A DNA stretch of 64,000 nt from Panicum virgatum (taxonomy: Eukaryota > Streptophyta > Magnoliopsida > Poales > Poaceae): the NCBI RefSeq assembly GCF_016808335.1, contig NC_053139.1:33501954-33565953 (forward strand), written 5' to 3'. Each line of letters opens with the position of its first letter. Within the stretch, counting starts at the first letter, position 1. Shown here in pieces: positions 47,661-58,600 of this stretch. A model generated the notes under the pieces. The model worked only from the letters and a program-made list of their open reading frames with translations, was not told where the DNA came from and ran no database searches. A program made the position numbers and the translations under genes.

Positions 47661-49992
47661 AGGTCCCGATCTGCACCGTCTTCATGGGAACATTGTCCGG
47701 ATCAGACGACTGAACCTTAGGTGCCTTTGCAGGCGCCCTGGGTTGCGAGGTTGACGGGTCCTCCTCAGAACGCACAGCCTCTGCCTCCAGATCATGCAGT
47801 CTCTCAACTGCTGCGACGGCAGCGGTGCGGTCACCCCGCACGGTGAGGACACCTGCTGGGGAAGGCATCTTCAAGACCAAATAACCGTAATGGGCAATGG
47901 CCATGAAGCGGTAGAGAGTCGGCCGGCCAATGATGGCGTTGAACAGGAGGTTCACCTCTGCAACATCGAACAGAATGCTCTCTGTGCGGAAGTTCTCCTC
48001 GGTCCCGAACATGACCGGCAATGTGATGCTCCCCAGAGGGAACACTGGATGTGGGCCCACTCCGAAGAATGGGCGAGAGGGAGTCAGCTTGGACTCCGGG
48101 ATCTGCAGCTGCTTGAACGCTGCATAGCTGATGACGTTGAGACCAGCCCCACCGTCGACCAGCACGTGATAGAGCCTCACTTTGGATATGACAGGGGCGG
48201 TGACTAGAGGTAGTACACCAGCCCCGGCCATGTTCTCCGGGCAGTCAGATGGCCCGAAGGAGATGGTGGTGTTCATCCACATTTGGTGCGGCGCCGCCTT
48301 CGGGACCCCCAGCTTCATCGAAAGGACCTCTCGGCGAAGGGTCTTCACGTCCCGACGGGAGACAAGCTCCCAGCTTCCGCCGTACATTATGTACAGCTTC
48401 TTGCGGCGGTCGTCGTTGTCGGAGTCGGAGTTGTCGTCGTGGTACACGCCCTTCAGCTCCCGAGCGGGGGATTGGTACCCCAGCTCCTTCTCCCCGGCTG
48501 CGGTCCCGCTGTCGGAGGCCTTCTCCTTACTAGGCCGCTGGCGAGGAGGGGGTGAGCCGTCCTTGGAGGACTGCTCACGCCGCCCACTGTCCCGCTTCAT
48601 GAGCTTCTGGATCTCGCGGCAGTCAGCGGCACTGTGGCGAGCGGTGGGATGCACTGGGCATGAACCTCCGCTGCCACCTTGCAGGCGCGGGCGTTTGCCA
48701 TGCGTATTCTGGCCCCCAGCCCCTGCCGCAGCAGCTAGTGCCGCTGCCACAACGGCTGGACCACCAGGTTGCGGCTCCCCATGACTCCGGTTCTTGTTCT
48801 TTTTCTTCTTGCCACCGCCCTGGGCGGTGCCACCGGAGCCACCAGCTTTGGTGTCTCCGTCTTGGGGGGCTGAGTGCCATGCGCGTCTCTCAGCGGCCCG
48901 GGCACACTTGTCTGCCAGGGAGAAAAGCATGGTAACGCTTTCCACCTCGTGCGTCGCCAGCTTCTCGAGCATCTTCTCATCACGCACCCCCTGACGGAAA
49001 GCAGTGACAATAGATGCATCAAAGATATGAGGAATGGTGCCCCGTGCCTTGGTGAAGCGCGAGATGAATGCCCGGAGCGTCTCTCCGGGTTTCTGCCTCA
49101 CGGCGTGGAGGTGTGCCTCCACGCCATGCTGCTGGTATGCACTGGCGAAGTTCGCCGTGAACCTCGCATATAGCTCTTCCCAGGACTGAATCGTCCCAGG
49201 AGTAGGGTTCATAAGCCAAGTCCGGGCTGGCCCGGTTAAGGCTACATGAAAGTAGCTCGCCATGATGGTGTTGTTACCACCAGCTGCTGTGATGGCGGTA
49301 ACGTACACCTGCAGGAATTCTGACGGGTTAGTGGTTCCGTCGTACTTCTCCGGCAGGGGCGGGCGGAACTTGGACGGCCATGCCACTGCGCGGAGGTGAT
49401 CTGCCAGTGCAGCGCAGCCCACCCCAGCCACCGGGGTGCCCGCCTGTAACCGGGCGTTCACCGGAGGTTTGGGTGCTGCCACATCCAAGTCGGCATTGAG
49501 GTTACGGCCTTCGATGTTGAGGCGGCGCTCTCGCGCCCTCTCCACAGAGATGCGGGCATCCTCACCCGCACGCCTGCGGTTGAGCTCTGCCCACAGGTCT
49601 TCTGTTCATGCACCCCTCACTATGGGGGAGCGCACGGATGCCGACGCACCGCCCTAGCGCCGGTGGTAGGGTACCACTACATTACCAGGCGGAGGTCGTT
49701 GCCCAGTCCTTGCAGAACTGGGAGAGGCCTGAGCCAGATGGAGGAGACGGTCAACGTCGTCCCGCCACTGCCTCAGGGCGTCTGGCGAAGCTGCAGCAGC
49801 CGGAGGGTTGCGAAGCAACTCCCTAGCCGCCCCCAGCGCTTCGCCGCTCGTAGCTTGTGAGGGGGCCCTTGACGGTGGCTGTTCCACGGGCACGGTCACC
49901 CCTGGAGCAGGAACGCGAGAGGCGTGTGGTGTGGAGGACGTCACACCCTCCGTCATCTCCACGTCGTCCACCCGAACCATGGAGACGAGCAA
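47661..49992 (-). pseudogene. gag and protease of element A
   Basis: The frame starts at ATG 49992 and has TAG at 49654-49656 (CAG expected) and TGA at 49606-49608 (CGA expected), then is open to 47521. Gag core: FLQVYVTAITAAGG, ASYFHVALTGPARTWLM, WEELYARFTANF, RAFISRFTKARG. A Lys-rich tract and a CPVHPTARHSAADCREI knuckle-like motif follow. The protease has LVDGGAGLNVIS, the DGGA form common in Tat elements in place of DSGA. After the usual spacer (SSDPDNVPMKTVQIG) the RT start should follow, but the sequence jumps to the RNase H lead-in in another frame. Confidence 0.9.
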
Positions 49993-50020
49993 GAGATGAA
50001 CTGCGACCAGCTAATCTGCC

Positions 50021-50038
50021 CCTACCTGGCGCGCCAAA
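50021..50038 (-). other. Primer-binding-site motif of element A
   Basis: On the minus strand the 5' LTR is followed by TTTGGCGCGCCAGGTAGG. The same motif follows the LTR of element B (63808-63826) and, with one change, the fragment at 10120. I could not name the matching tRNA. TGGCGCGCCA is itself a perfect palindrome. Confidence 0.7.
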
Positions 50039-51129
50039 TGTCGTGGTGTGGCAAACCACAGCCGGGTGGCGGAATGCACCCGCCTCCGCCCAGAGGGTGA
50101 GTACTCGGGGTTTAGCTAGGATTAGTTCGATCTCACTCAAGAAGACGATAAACACAGCAGGTTTAGAGTGGTTCGGGCCGCCGGAGCATAATACCCTACG
50201 TCCACCGTGTGTTGTATTGCCTTTTCTCGAGAGAGTCTGCGAGAGCTTGTGCGGAGTCCAGCGTGCATCTGTGTGTGCTCGAGAGAGCCTATCATGTACA
50301 GCGAGCGCCTCCCTTTTATATCTCAAGAGGGGCGCATACATGGTCGTTGGGTCCCCGACAGGTGGGCCCAACTGATGCAGTATAAAATAACGTACTGTTC
50401 ATACATTATGGCATTGCAGGCGAAGGAGATCTCTCTCCGGGATTTCCTTGCCTGCTCCTGGAATCCCCCGTTCTGCATGACTAGGCGCTGTCTTGTCGAA
50501 ATGGCGCCAGGCGTAGCTAGCGGCGTCGCCTGCCACGTAGCTGAACGGGCCGTGTAGCTTGCGGCGTAGGCGGCATGATGGAAAAGTGCCGTGCCGTCGT
50601 ATCCAATTAATGCGGCAGACGGGCTCTGCGCGGGTGCAGCGCAGGCGGCTGCACTGTGTACCTCGGTAATACGCGGTCCACAGTGATACCTGTCAAAGGC
50701 TGCCCCGCGTGCCGCGGCGGCAGAGCACGCCTCAACCACCCGCATTGAATGCGGTGGGTGGGCGAGTCTTCTAGTGGAGGACTTGCGCCCGTGCCCGCGC
50801 CTACAGGACACGTGGTGGCTCCGGACCCCCCCAGTGGTATGTTAGTTCTACGTGCGTGGGAGGTCCGGACGGACGCGAGGTGGTCCCGGACCCCTATGGG
50901 AGGTCCGAGATCTCGGCGGTTAGCTCAGAGCTTCCCTTCCTTAGGGACACGTGGCGTCTCCGGACCCGTCCCAGAGCGGGGAGCGGGTCCGGGGCCGTTG
51001 GCCCGGTGAGGTAAGAGCCTGACCTGTGGGCCCCGACTGCTCCGCCCTTTTATCGCGTAGTTACAGATGACTTCGCGAGTCCTGCCTTGCTACAGTAGAA
51101 GTGGGTATCCCTGCTACAGGGTACCGACA
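50039..51129 (-). repeat. Element A, 5' LTR (right)
   Basis: It spans 1091 bp and aligns end to end with the left LTR. A minus-strand TATAAAA lies at 50314-50320. Confidence 0.92.
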
Positions 51130-51574
51130 CTTGTATTCTCACTTTTGTTAAACTTGTACTTGGGCATATGATCAGGACATGATAGCACCCCTGTTTGGAC
51201 ATGATGGAATGTGATATGTTGATTTTGGTGGATACATATGTGTGTTTTCTGATGCTTTTGTTGGACATATTCCTGACCTAGGGCTTTTATTGGATGTATA
51301 TGCAAGTTATGTGCACTTGAAATTAATGCACATTGTGTCATGTTTCCAAAATTTTGAAGATTTCATCAAATTTTGGTCATGTTCGAAAGTTATAAAAATC
51401 TATTTTGAATTTGCTTGACAAAATTTAGTTTAGAGATGTCCAAATGTTGTCCGGTTCTTCTTTCCAAAACTAGGTTTAAATCACAAAGTTCATGTGATAG
51501 TAGAGATCTGTATGAGCAAAGTAGTCTTTTTATACCAATTTTAACACCGTTAACTGATCTTTACGGAATAGAGT
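51130..51574. other. AT-rich spacer between elements A and B
   Basis: 445 bp of AT-rich DNA without recognisable coding potential separates the two retroelements. It is the only non-element DNA in the right 24 kb of the window and could be part of an older, unrecognised repeat. Confidence 0.5.
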
Positions 51575-53060
51575 TGTCGGTGTCCTGACCCGGGGGTCCG
51601 GATCCCAACTAGTGAATGCTGCGTGTTTGCTCGCCCAGATGTTGATGCAAGAGGCAACACAGTAACGCACGGGTTTATCCTGGTTCCGGCCGCTGGGCCG
51701 TACGTCCAGCAAGAGGGCGTGCGAGGGCACTGTATTATCTTGCACCCGGAGTGCTTGTAGTAGGGGGTACAAGCGAGGCGAGAGAGGGAGGGAGGCTCCT
51801 AAGTCTCTGCTAAAAGAGGAGTTGAGCGTTGCGAGTAGCGATGTTGGGGCTAGAAGCGAGTATGTGCTCTGCGTGCGGTGTAATGCCTAGAGAGCCGACT
51901 GACCCCCTTAAGGGAAGCCCGCCTCCTCCTTTTATAGACACAAGGAGGGACGGGTACATGTACAGGGGATTGCAGAAGTCATCGTTTCTCCCCGAGCTGT
52001 GGGGATACAATAGTCGAGTACTGTGGGAAGTACACTGTGGGCTATGGCGTCGGGTGTGGCGGTCGTCCTGGGCATCGTCCTTGTCCTCGCGGAGATCGCG
52101 CCGGCTTCCTGCCAACCCCAGCAGGCGGCGTGGTCGTCGCTGTGGGGTGTACAGTCCTCCAGATGTGGCGTGGTGGCGTTCCGTGGGCCTTGCAGGTCAG
52201 GGTCTTGCGTGCTCCAGCGGTAACGGGGCACGTGGCGACCCCGGACCCCCCTGGACAAAGTGCCGGCGTGCGCACTAAGGAGGTCCAAAGGTTGCGTGGA
52301 GGTCCCGAACCCCTCGAGGGGGGGAGGTCCGGGCCTCCGGCCGCTAGCGCTGGGCGTCCCTCTTCGAGGGGCTCGTGGCGACACCGGACCCCCTCCCGAG
52401 CAGGAGGCGGGCCCGGGGCCATACGCGCGAGTGAGGTGGAGTCCGGACAGCCGGAGTTGGCAGAATAGTTATGGGAACTGTGCCGAGCGTGCTTCGTCCC
52501 GCGTCGCAGGTCCCACAGTATTGCCACAGCGCCCGGGATGGCGGAGCAGTGATCGGAGTTGGCGGATGGGACTCCGGTCACAGCCACTGTGGGGAATGGC
52601 GGCCTGACGCCGTCTGTCCTGGGCACTGTGGAGGAGTGGTTGGCAGTTAATGCCTCCGTACGACGGGCGGGTGAGCGGCAGGGCTGTTTGTCCCTTACGC
52701 CGAGGGGTGGCCTCGAGCGAGGCGGATATGAGTTGTCCGCTCGAGGGTAGGTCCGCTACCCTCGAGCAAGGCGGAGATGATTTGCCCGCTCGAGGGTAGA
52801 TTCGCTACCCTCGAGCGAGGCGGAGATGCGGGGCGCAGTCGAGGGTCCCGATGGGAGCCCTCGAGCGAGGCGGATATCGCCCCGCGGGTCCGAGGGGGGT
52901 GCGAATGGGCCGCATGCTGGGTTTTTTTGAGTCCTTTCCTTTCTTCCAGATTGGAAGGAGGCCATGGGCCTTCGTGGGCGCCGTTGCCTAATATGTGTTT
53001 GCATTTTTTAGGGTGAACTTAGTACCCCGATTAGGGTGTCCCTAATCGTGGTACCCGACA
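51575..53060 (-). repeat. Element B, 3' LTR (left)
   Basis: It spans 1486 bp, TGTCGGTGTCC to GTACCCGACA in plus-strand reading. A minus-strand TATAAAA lies at 51930-51936. It contains a roughly 50-bp tandem repeat at 52708-52880. Confidence 0.93.
52708..52880. repeat. 50-bp tandem repeat with CTCGAG palindromes
   Basis: CCTCGAGCGAGGCGGAKATG-type blocks start at about 52711, 52760, 52811 and 52859. Between them lie inverted CTCGAGGGTAG / CTACCCTCGAG pairs. It lies inside the left LTR of element B. Confidence 0.8.
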
Positions 53061-55656
53061 GTAGCCCCCGAGGCTTTGGTCGAGTCAAGGGATTCGGCCA
53101 AAGGGTATTTCGGCGATTTCCCCCTTGACGTGATCGGTCGGTGCCGTGCACCCGCCAGACGCACCTTGGTGCCAGCCCAATGGATGTGACAACTCATCGG
53201 TCAGGGTAGTGCGCCTGCGGGGAGAGTACTTTGAGGCGCGCACCTTTTTTGCTTTGTTCTGGGGACGAGATGCATCGCGTGCTGAGTGGGCCAGGACGAC
53301 GATGGCGCCTGCTGCTCAGCAACTGGTGCTTTCGTCGCGCTATCCCGCGCTCAGGGCCTCGGCCCCGCTTTCCCTTGTCGCCTTGCGATGCGCCGTTCGA
53401 GGGCGGTCGGCCTGGGCCGATGCTGTGCCGCTTAGCATTCAGGGACTCGGCTTTGTTTTGTTCGGTCGCGTCTCGGCGTGATAACCGAGGGCATCTTTTG
53501 CTCGTGGAGTGCCGCGCCGTCACGGGCTGCCCAAACCTTTGCCCTTCGACAGGCTTGAAGCTAGGCGCCCGACGCAGCTATAAATAGGGGTTGACGGACT
53601 CCCTTTCTCTTCCAACTTCCCTGCTCTTACTTCTAGCATCGCCTAAGTCTCGTAATGTTTTCCTTTGCCTTTTTCGACTGGCCCCCAGATGAGGTGGCCT
53701 GGCATTTTTAGGCTTTGATGCTAGAAGAATACTTGCGAGCGGCGGGAGAAAGCCGAGGAGGGCGTGCACACCATCCCTTAGCTTTAGTGGGATCAGCAGA
53801 AGAACATCGGGCCCGTGGGGTCCTGCTTCTGTGATGTCCCCTAGCCTGAAGGAGGATGGAGACGCCTGACCATGGCACTGGTGCCAGGTTTGGTGGCTGT
53901 TATTCACATCGCCCCCCCCCCCCCGGCGCCAAGGTTGCTCTCGGGGAGACGGTGTGGAGGGTGCTGTCCGCCAGCTCGACCCCCCGCATGCTCTTCGGTG
54001 GAGGACATGCTAGAAGAAAGCTTGCGAGGAGAGCATCCCGCTGGACCCGTGCGGTCTGGGGGCTGTTCCTTGCATCCCTAGCAGCCTGTCCGTCTCGCCA
54101 GCCAGGGGCTTGGTGCTTTTCTTCGTCGCTCACTCCTCCCCAAGACAGGGAAAATTGCCACGCAGGTGGCAACGTGTTGGTACTTTTTAACGGCTTCGCG
54201 CCGGTAACCCTTTGTAATATTTATTTGCATCGAGCAATAAAGTCCCTTTCTCCTTCGCGGGGAGGATGACCAAGGGCATAGGGGTATACAGAGGGTTTCA
54301 GCCCTCGAATATGTGTGAAGTTTCCTTCGTGGGGGCGCGTCAGCGCACCCACGGGTGTAGCCCCTAAGGCCTTGGAGGAGTGTTTGCATTCGTCCAAGGG
54401 CTATAAATGTTGCCCCGCTGGGTTGCTTCACTAGGGTGGCCGTCCAGTGTCTTTTTCAGCCGGCATCGCCATTCTTTCAGCCGCCCTCGGCATTCTCAGT
54501 GCTGGTACAGCGACCCGGCGTTCACCTTAACCATTAGGCGGGCGCGCGTTAATAGTAGGGGATTTGGCTAGAAACGCGGAACTTCACAATCAATGGTTAT
54601 CCACTTATTCGAGGGTGCGGCCTAAGCCGCGGTGTGCGAGGAGCCCCCGAGCCCAGGCCTGCATGAAGGCGTTCAGGGGAACCCTCGACTTTGATTACGA
54701 CCCTCGTCGCCCTTCCGCAGGGAGGAGGGGTGAAGCGCACCATGCTACCCATGCCCAGGCCGCGAGCTATGGTGACTTCAGTGAGCTATTAGTGGGTAGT
54801 TCAAGCGGACGTCCATGCCCCGTTCGATAAGGGTCAGCTCGTGGTCCATGGACACGTCACATAGAGCGCTTGCGAAGGTTCACTTGGCGGGGCTCGGACC
54901 CGTTCGATAGGGTCCGAGGGCTCGATGCTCTCCCTCGATGGGATCCTCCTACTAGGCACCCTCGACTAGCCTTGAACACTGCGTAGGATGTCTTGAACTC
55001 TGTGTTCGAGGGTAGCTTGTACGGCACATCCATGCAGTCCCTGACTCTGGCGATCTGGGGCGCCTGTCGAACCCTCGACGGGCCAGGCTTCGAACCCCTG
55101 ATCAGTAAGGCCTCGGAATTTGATTCCTTCGAGGATAAAAAGCCCCCGGGAGGAATATTCCGTCACAATTCGCGAACGGTGCGGAGTTGCGGGTCACGCG
55201 AGCGGGTTTTTCGCCGGTCGTGGGCGATGTGGCCCGGTTCGTGCGGTGCGGTGCGGGCGCGCCTTTTCAGGCGTCTACCTCGGGCAGGCGAAGCGGCGTG
55301 GGCGGCGGCTGACGGATGGAACAGCGCAACAGTCGCGCCGCACCTGTTGGTTACCGTGCCGTGATTATTCCCGACTGTGCGCGTGGGAGACTGCGCGCCG
55401 TGGGACCCGGCCGTTAGTGACAGCCAATTCTACCGCATTCAATGTGGTAGATTCTGGCCGTGGCAGCAGACCCGTCTGCTGTGGTGAAATAAAGCGAGGA
55501 GAAAGGTGTTGTTTTGGGCTCACCTGGCCATTTGCCGTCGCCTCCCCTACCTTCTGAGCACGTAGCCGAGAGCGACAGGAAGTAGAAGAAGGAAAGCGAG
55601 AGCACATCTTAGCCACCGCAGAGCTTGCCTCCCCGCGCCCCCCTTGGTCTGAAGCA
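53061..55656. other. Non-coding 3' internal region of element B
   Basis: It starts with the polypurine tract next to the LTR. No frame on either strand resembles a protein; short open frames are GC-driven. Repeated 'cctcga.ggg' words recall the LTR repeat. It should contain the promoter and leader of the plus-strand gene; a TATA-like GATAAAAAGC lies near 55133. Confidence 0.5.
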
Positions 55657-58600
55657 ATGGCGGATGTCCAGGAGCCGTTGCCGTGGGGGAGATCCACCGC
55701 CACCGAGGCGGTTTTGGAGCGGCTAGTCGAGGACAGGCTGCTACCGCTGAACCCCGACTCAGGGGTGCCGGCATGGATCTCCCCGCGGCCGGAGGAGACA
55801 GAGCGGGGATTCGGCGTTCCTGTGGGTCGATTCATGCGGGCATTGTGCGACTACTATGGAACGGAACTGCACAACTTCAGCCTCAACTCCATCTCACAGG
55901 CGGCGGTCTTTGTCGCCGTCTGTGAGGGATATTTGGGGATCGAGGCGCACTGGGATCTGTGGATCCACCTCTTCCGCGTGCGGAACCAAGCAAAGAGGTA
56001 CGCGCGCACAGGCAGCCTAACGCTCCACTTGTGCCCCAGCCGGAAGAACTTGTACATCTCCAACAAGATGACAACAAACAATGCCGGGTGGACCCGAGGG
56101 TGGTTCTACCTGCGCAACTTCAGCAGCAAGCTCCCGGCGTTCTCCAACAGGGTGCTCCGGGAGAGGCCCGAGAAGTGGGACTGGGGGGTATCGCCCCCAG
56201 CGCATCAAGCCAGGCTCAAGGTCCTCACCGACGCTCTGGAGCGCCTGGATCGAAGAGGGTTGACGGTGCCTGCCGTCATCGCGAATTTCCACCGACAGAG
56301 GGTGATCCCTCTCATGGAGAGGGTCCTGCCGATCTTCAAGCTCACCCGCGGGGCCCGGGCCTCGGTCTCGAGGACGTCGGTCGAGCTGCTCCCTCGGGAC
56401 ATCGCTGCCCGGAGGGCGAGGAGCGCGGTGGCGGAGTTCCCCAATGACCCCGAGGATCTTTGGAGGATCAAGATGCGCCCCGAGCCGGGGTATATTTCTC
56501 TGGTGAGTCTTGATTCCGGATTCATTGTCGACTTGTGCTGTTCCTTTCCCCGCCTCCTGACTTCGACTTGGTTGTGTTTGCAGGGGTTGAAGTGCCACCC
56601 CTCGAGGCCTCCGGTCCCGGAAGAACGCCAAATCAATCGCCTGCATGCAGAGGCGGTGAAGAAGCGGAAAGACGCGGCAGAGGCGATGGCCGAGACGAAG
56701 AGCAAGAGAAAGAGAAGCATGACAAGGCGTGCAAGATTGCACGCGCGGAGGGGAAATCGCGGCCCGCCATGCCCGAATCCACGGACGAGGAGGAGTAGGC
56801 CTCGGATGCCGAGGCTCACCCCCCGGGCGGTGACGCGGCGGCGGGCGCGAGTTCCCCGCCGGTCTATCAGGGGGATGGCGACGAGGCGCCAGCGATGCTG
56901 GGTGAAGCGAGGCCCACGACGGAGTCGTTTGCGGTCCCGCAACTCGAGGAGTGTTGGCGCTCCTTAAGTACCCATTTTACTATATGATTAGGAGTTGTTT
57001 TGGTAAATTCTTCGGGATGATTCATGTACTAACCCGCCACTTGGCACCCGAACTTGACCATTTTCGATTTTGTCCTGGATTTTGGAGCATGTTGCATTTT
57101 GACAGGAAATTGGACATTTTCGGAGATGTTTTGACACATGGTTACAACTGGGCTAAGATGAGGAATAAGACAAAGAGGCCACACGCGAAAGATGGGACCA
57201 AAAGGGGCCAGAAAGGGCCCAGGCCGGCCGGCCTGGAGTCCTTGGCCGGCCGGCCTAGCCCATTTCGGAGCCCAATCGATCTCAGTTTTCTTCAGCACGA
57301 AGTATGTGTCAACCCTAATCTATGTTTTACCAAAACCACCAACCATATATGCCTATAAATACCCCGAAGCCGCCGTCAAAGAGGGGGATCGCAGATGGGC
57401 AGCAGAAAAGATCGCATCGAGAGGATCCAGAGAAGAGCATCCAGAGATACATTCAAGTTAGACACAAGAGAAAGGCGACACCGGAGGCCTCATCGTCCCT
57501 CGGCGCTGCTGCAAGTTGGAGGACAGCAAGGGATCCATCCCTTGCCGAAGATTTCGTCACCATTATCGACTACGCTTCGCTTAGCTTCATGGGGGTAAAG
57601 TCCTCGTTTGTTCATGGGGTTGTAAGGAGATCTTGAGTTGTAATTTCCGAATCCTTTATGAGATTGATCTATCACGATTCTTGTTGATGATGCTTTGATG
57701 CCTAATAGTTCGCGACTTGGCTTTGGGTGTGCTTTGCTCTTGCATGGTTTACTTAGATTACATCAACTATCGTGTTCTTGTTGATTCATTACCGATTATC
57801 CTTGTGTAGTGACAGTATGCGGGAGGGAAAGGTTTTGATCTTGGAACACACCTTTGGTAGATTAGATCCGTTCTTCCTTGCTTGGTGATTACATCTCTAG
57901 TGATCCTAGACCCTATGGACAAATGCTCTTCATATCTTGTGCACATACCTACCATTGCTCAATAGTCTAGATTAGATTAGATTGGTTAGATTAGATCTAT
58001 TTCATACTCAAACACTCAATATAGATCTTTTACCAACGTCATTAGTGCTTAGTTAAGCATAGTAATACGATCCGTGCGCTTGCGATACGTAAATTGGCGC
58101 TTTAAGAAGCGTCAACAAGAGGGCGGAGCGGAGATCGCCCACACCGGCGGCGGGATGAGGGTCACCCACGCCGGCGGTGGTTGGAGGATCATCTGGGCCC
58201 GCGACAGAGCGGGGGTCACCCCTGCCAACGACGGGCGAGGGGGTCCCCGCGCCTACGATGTCGACGGGCGGCGAAGGGTCCGCGGCGAAGACGTCTACGA
58301 AGACGGCCTCGAAGCCCCAGCCTGCTCCGAGGGTGACACCCTCGGATCAGGCATCGAGGGCGTCGGTGTGCCGCGGGCCCGAAGGAGCGGCACGGGCAAG
58401 CGCAGCATGAGCACCCGGTCCCAATGAGTGATTTGGCTTTATTCTTTTGCGTTCATTTAGTTGATTCCCCGTTCCTACTAAGGATACAGTCCCGCTCGCG
58501 CCGGTCAAAGCCCTCAAGACCGGGGCACGTGCCATGCCGCACACGGCGCCGCAGCCTCTGCCCGTCGTGGATATCGTGGCGGAGGCCACGAAGCTATGGG

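Larger units (their letters stand above)
39393..51129 (-). mobile_element. Ty3/gypsy Tat-lineage element A, lacking RT
   Basis: Two LTRs (39393-40482 and 50039-51129) bound a minus-strand element: primer site, gag-protease (47660-49992), RNase H and integrase (45781-47660), then an opposite-strand gene (41111-44330) before the 3' LTR. The reverse transcriptase is absent: protease is followed within about 150 bp by RNase H. Gag, integrase and the extra gene all carry stops or shifts. The LTRs differ at about one position in 20 over the first 350 bp by eye, suggesting an insertion of moderate age. The 5-bp flanks (AATAT and CTTGT) do not match. An extra antisense ORF at this place is a known trait of Tat/Ogre elements. 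Confidence 0.9.

Noticed and set aside
52708..52880. Tandem repeat as a possible satellite or array system
   Set aside because: It lies within an LTR and is only four units long, so it is an LTR subrepeat.
56947..58122. Solo LTR target duplication AGGAG/AGAGG
   Set aside because: The two 5-mers differ, so it is not claimed as a duplication; the LTR call rests on ends and the interrupted gene.
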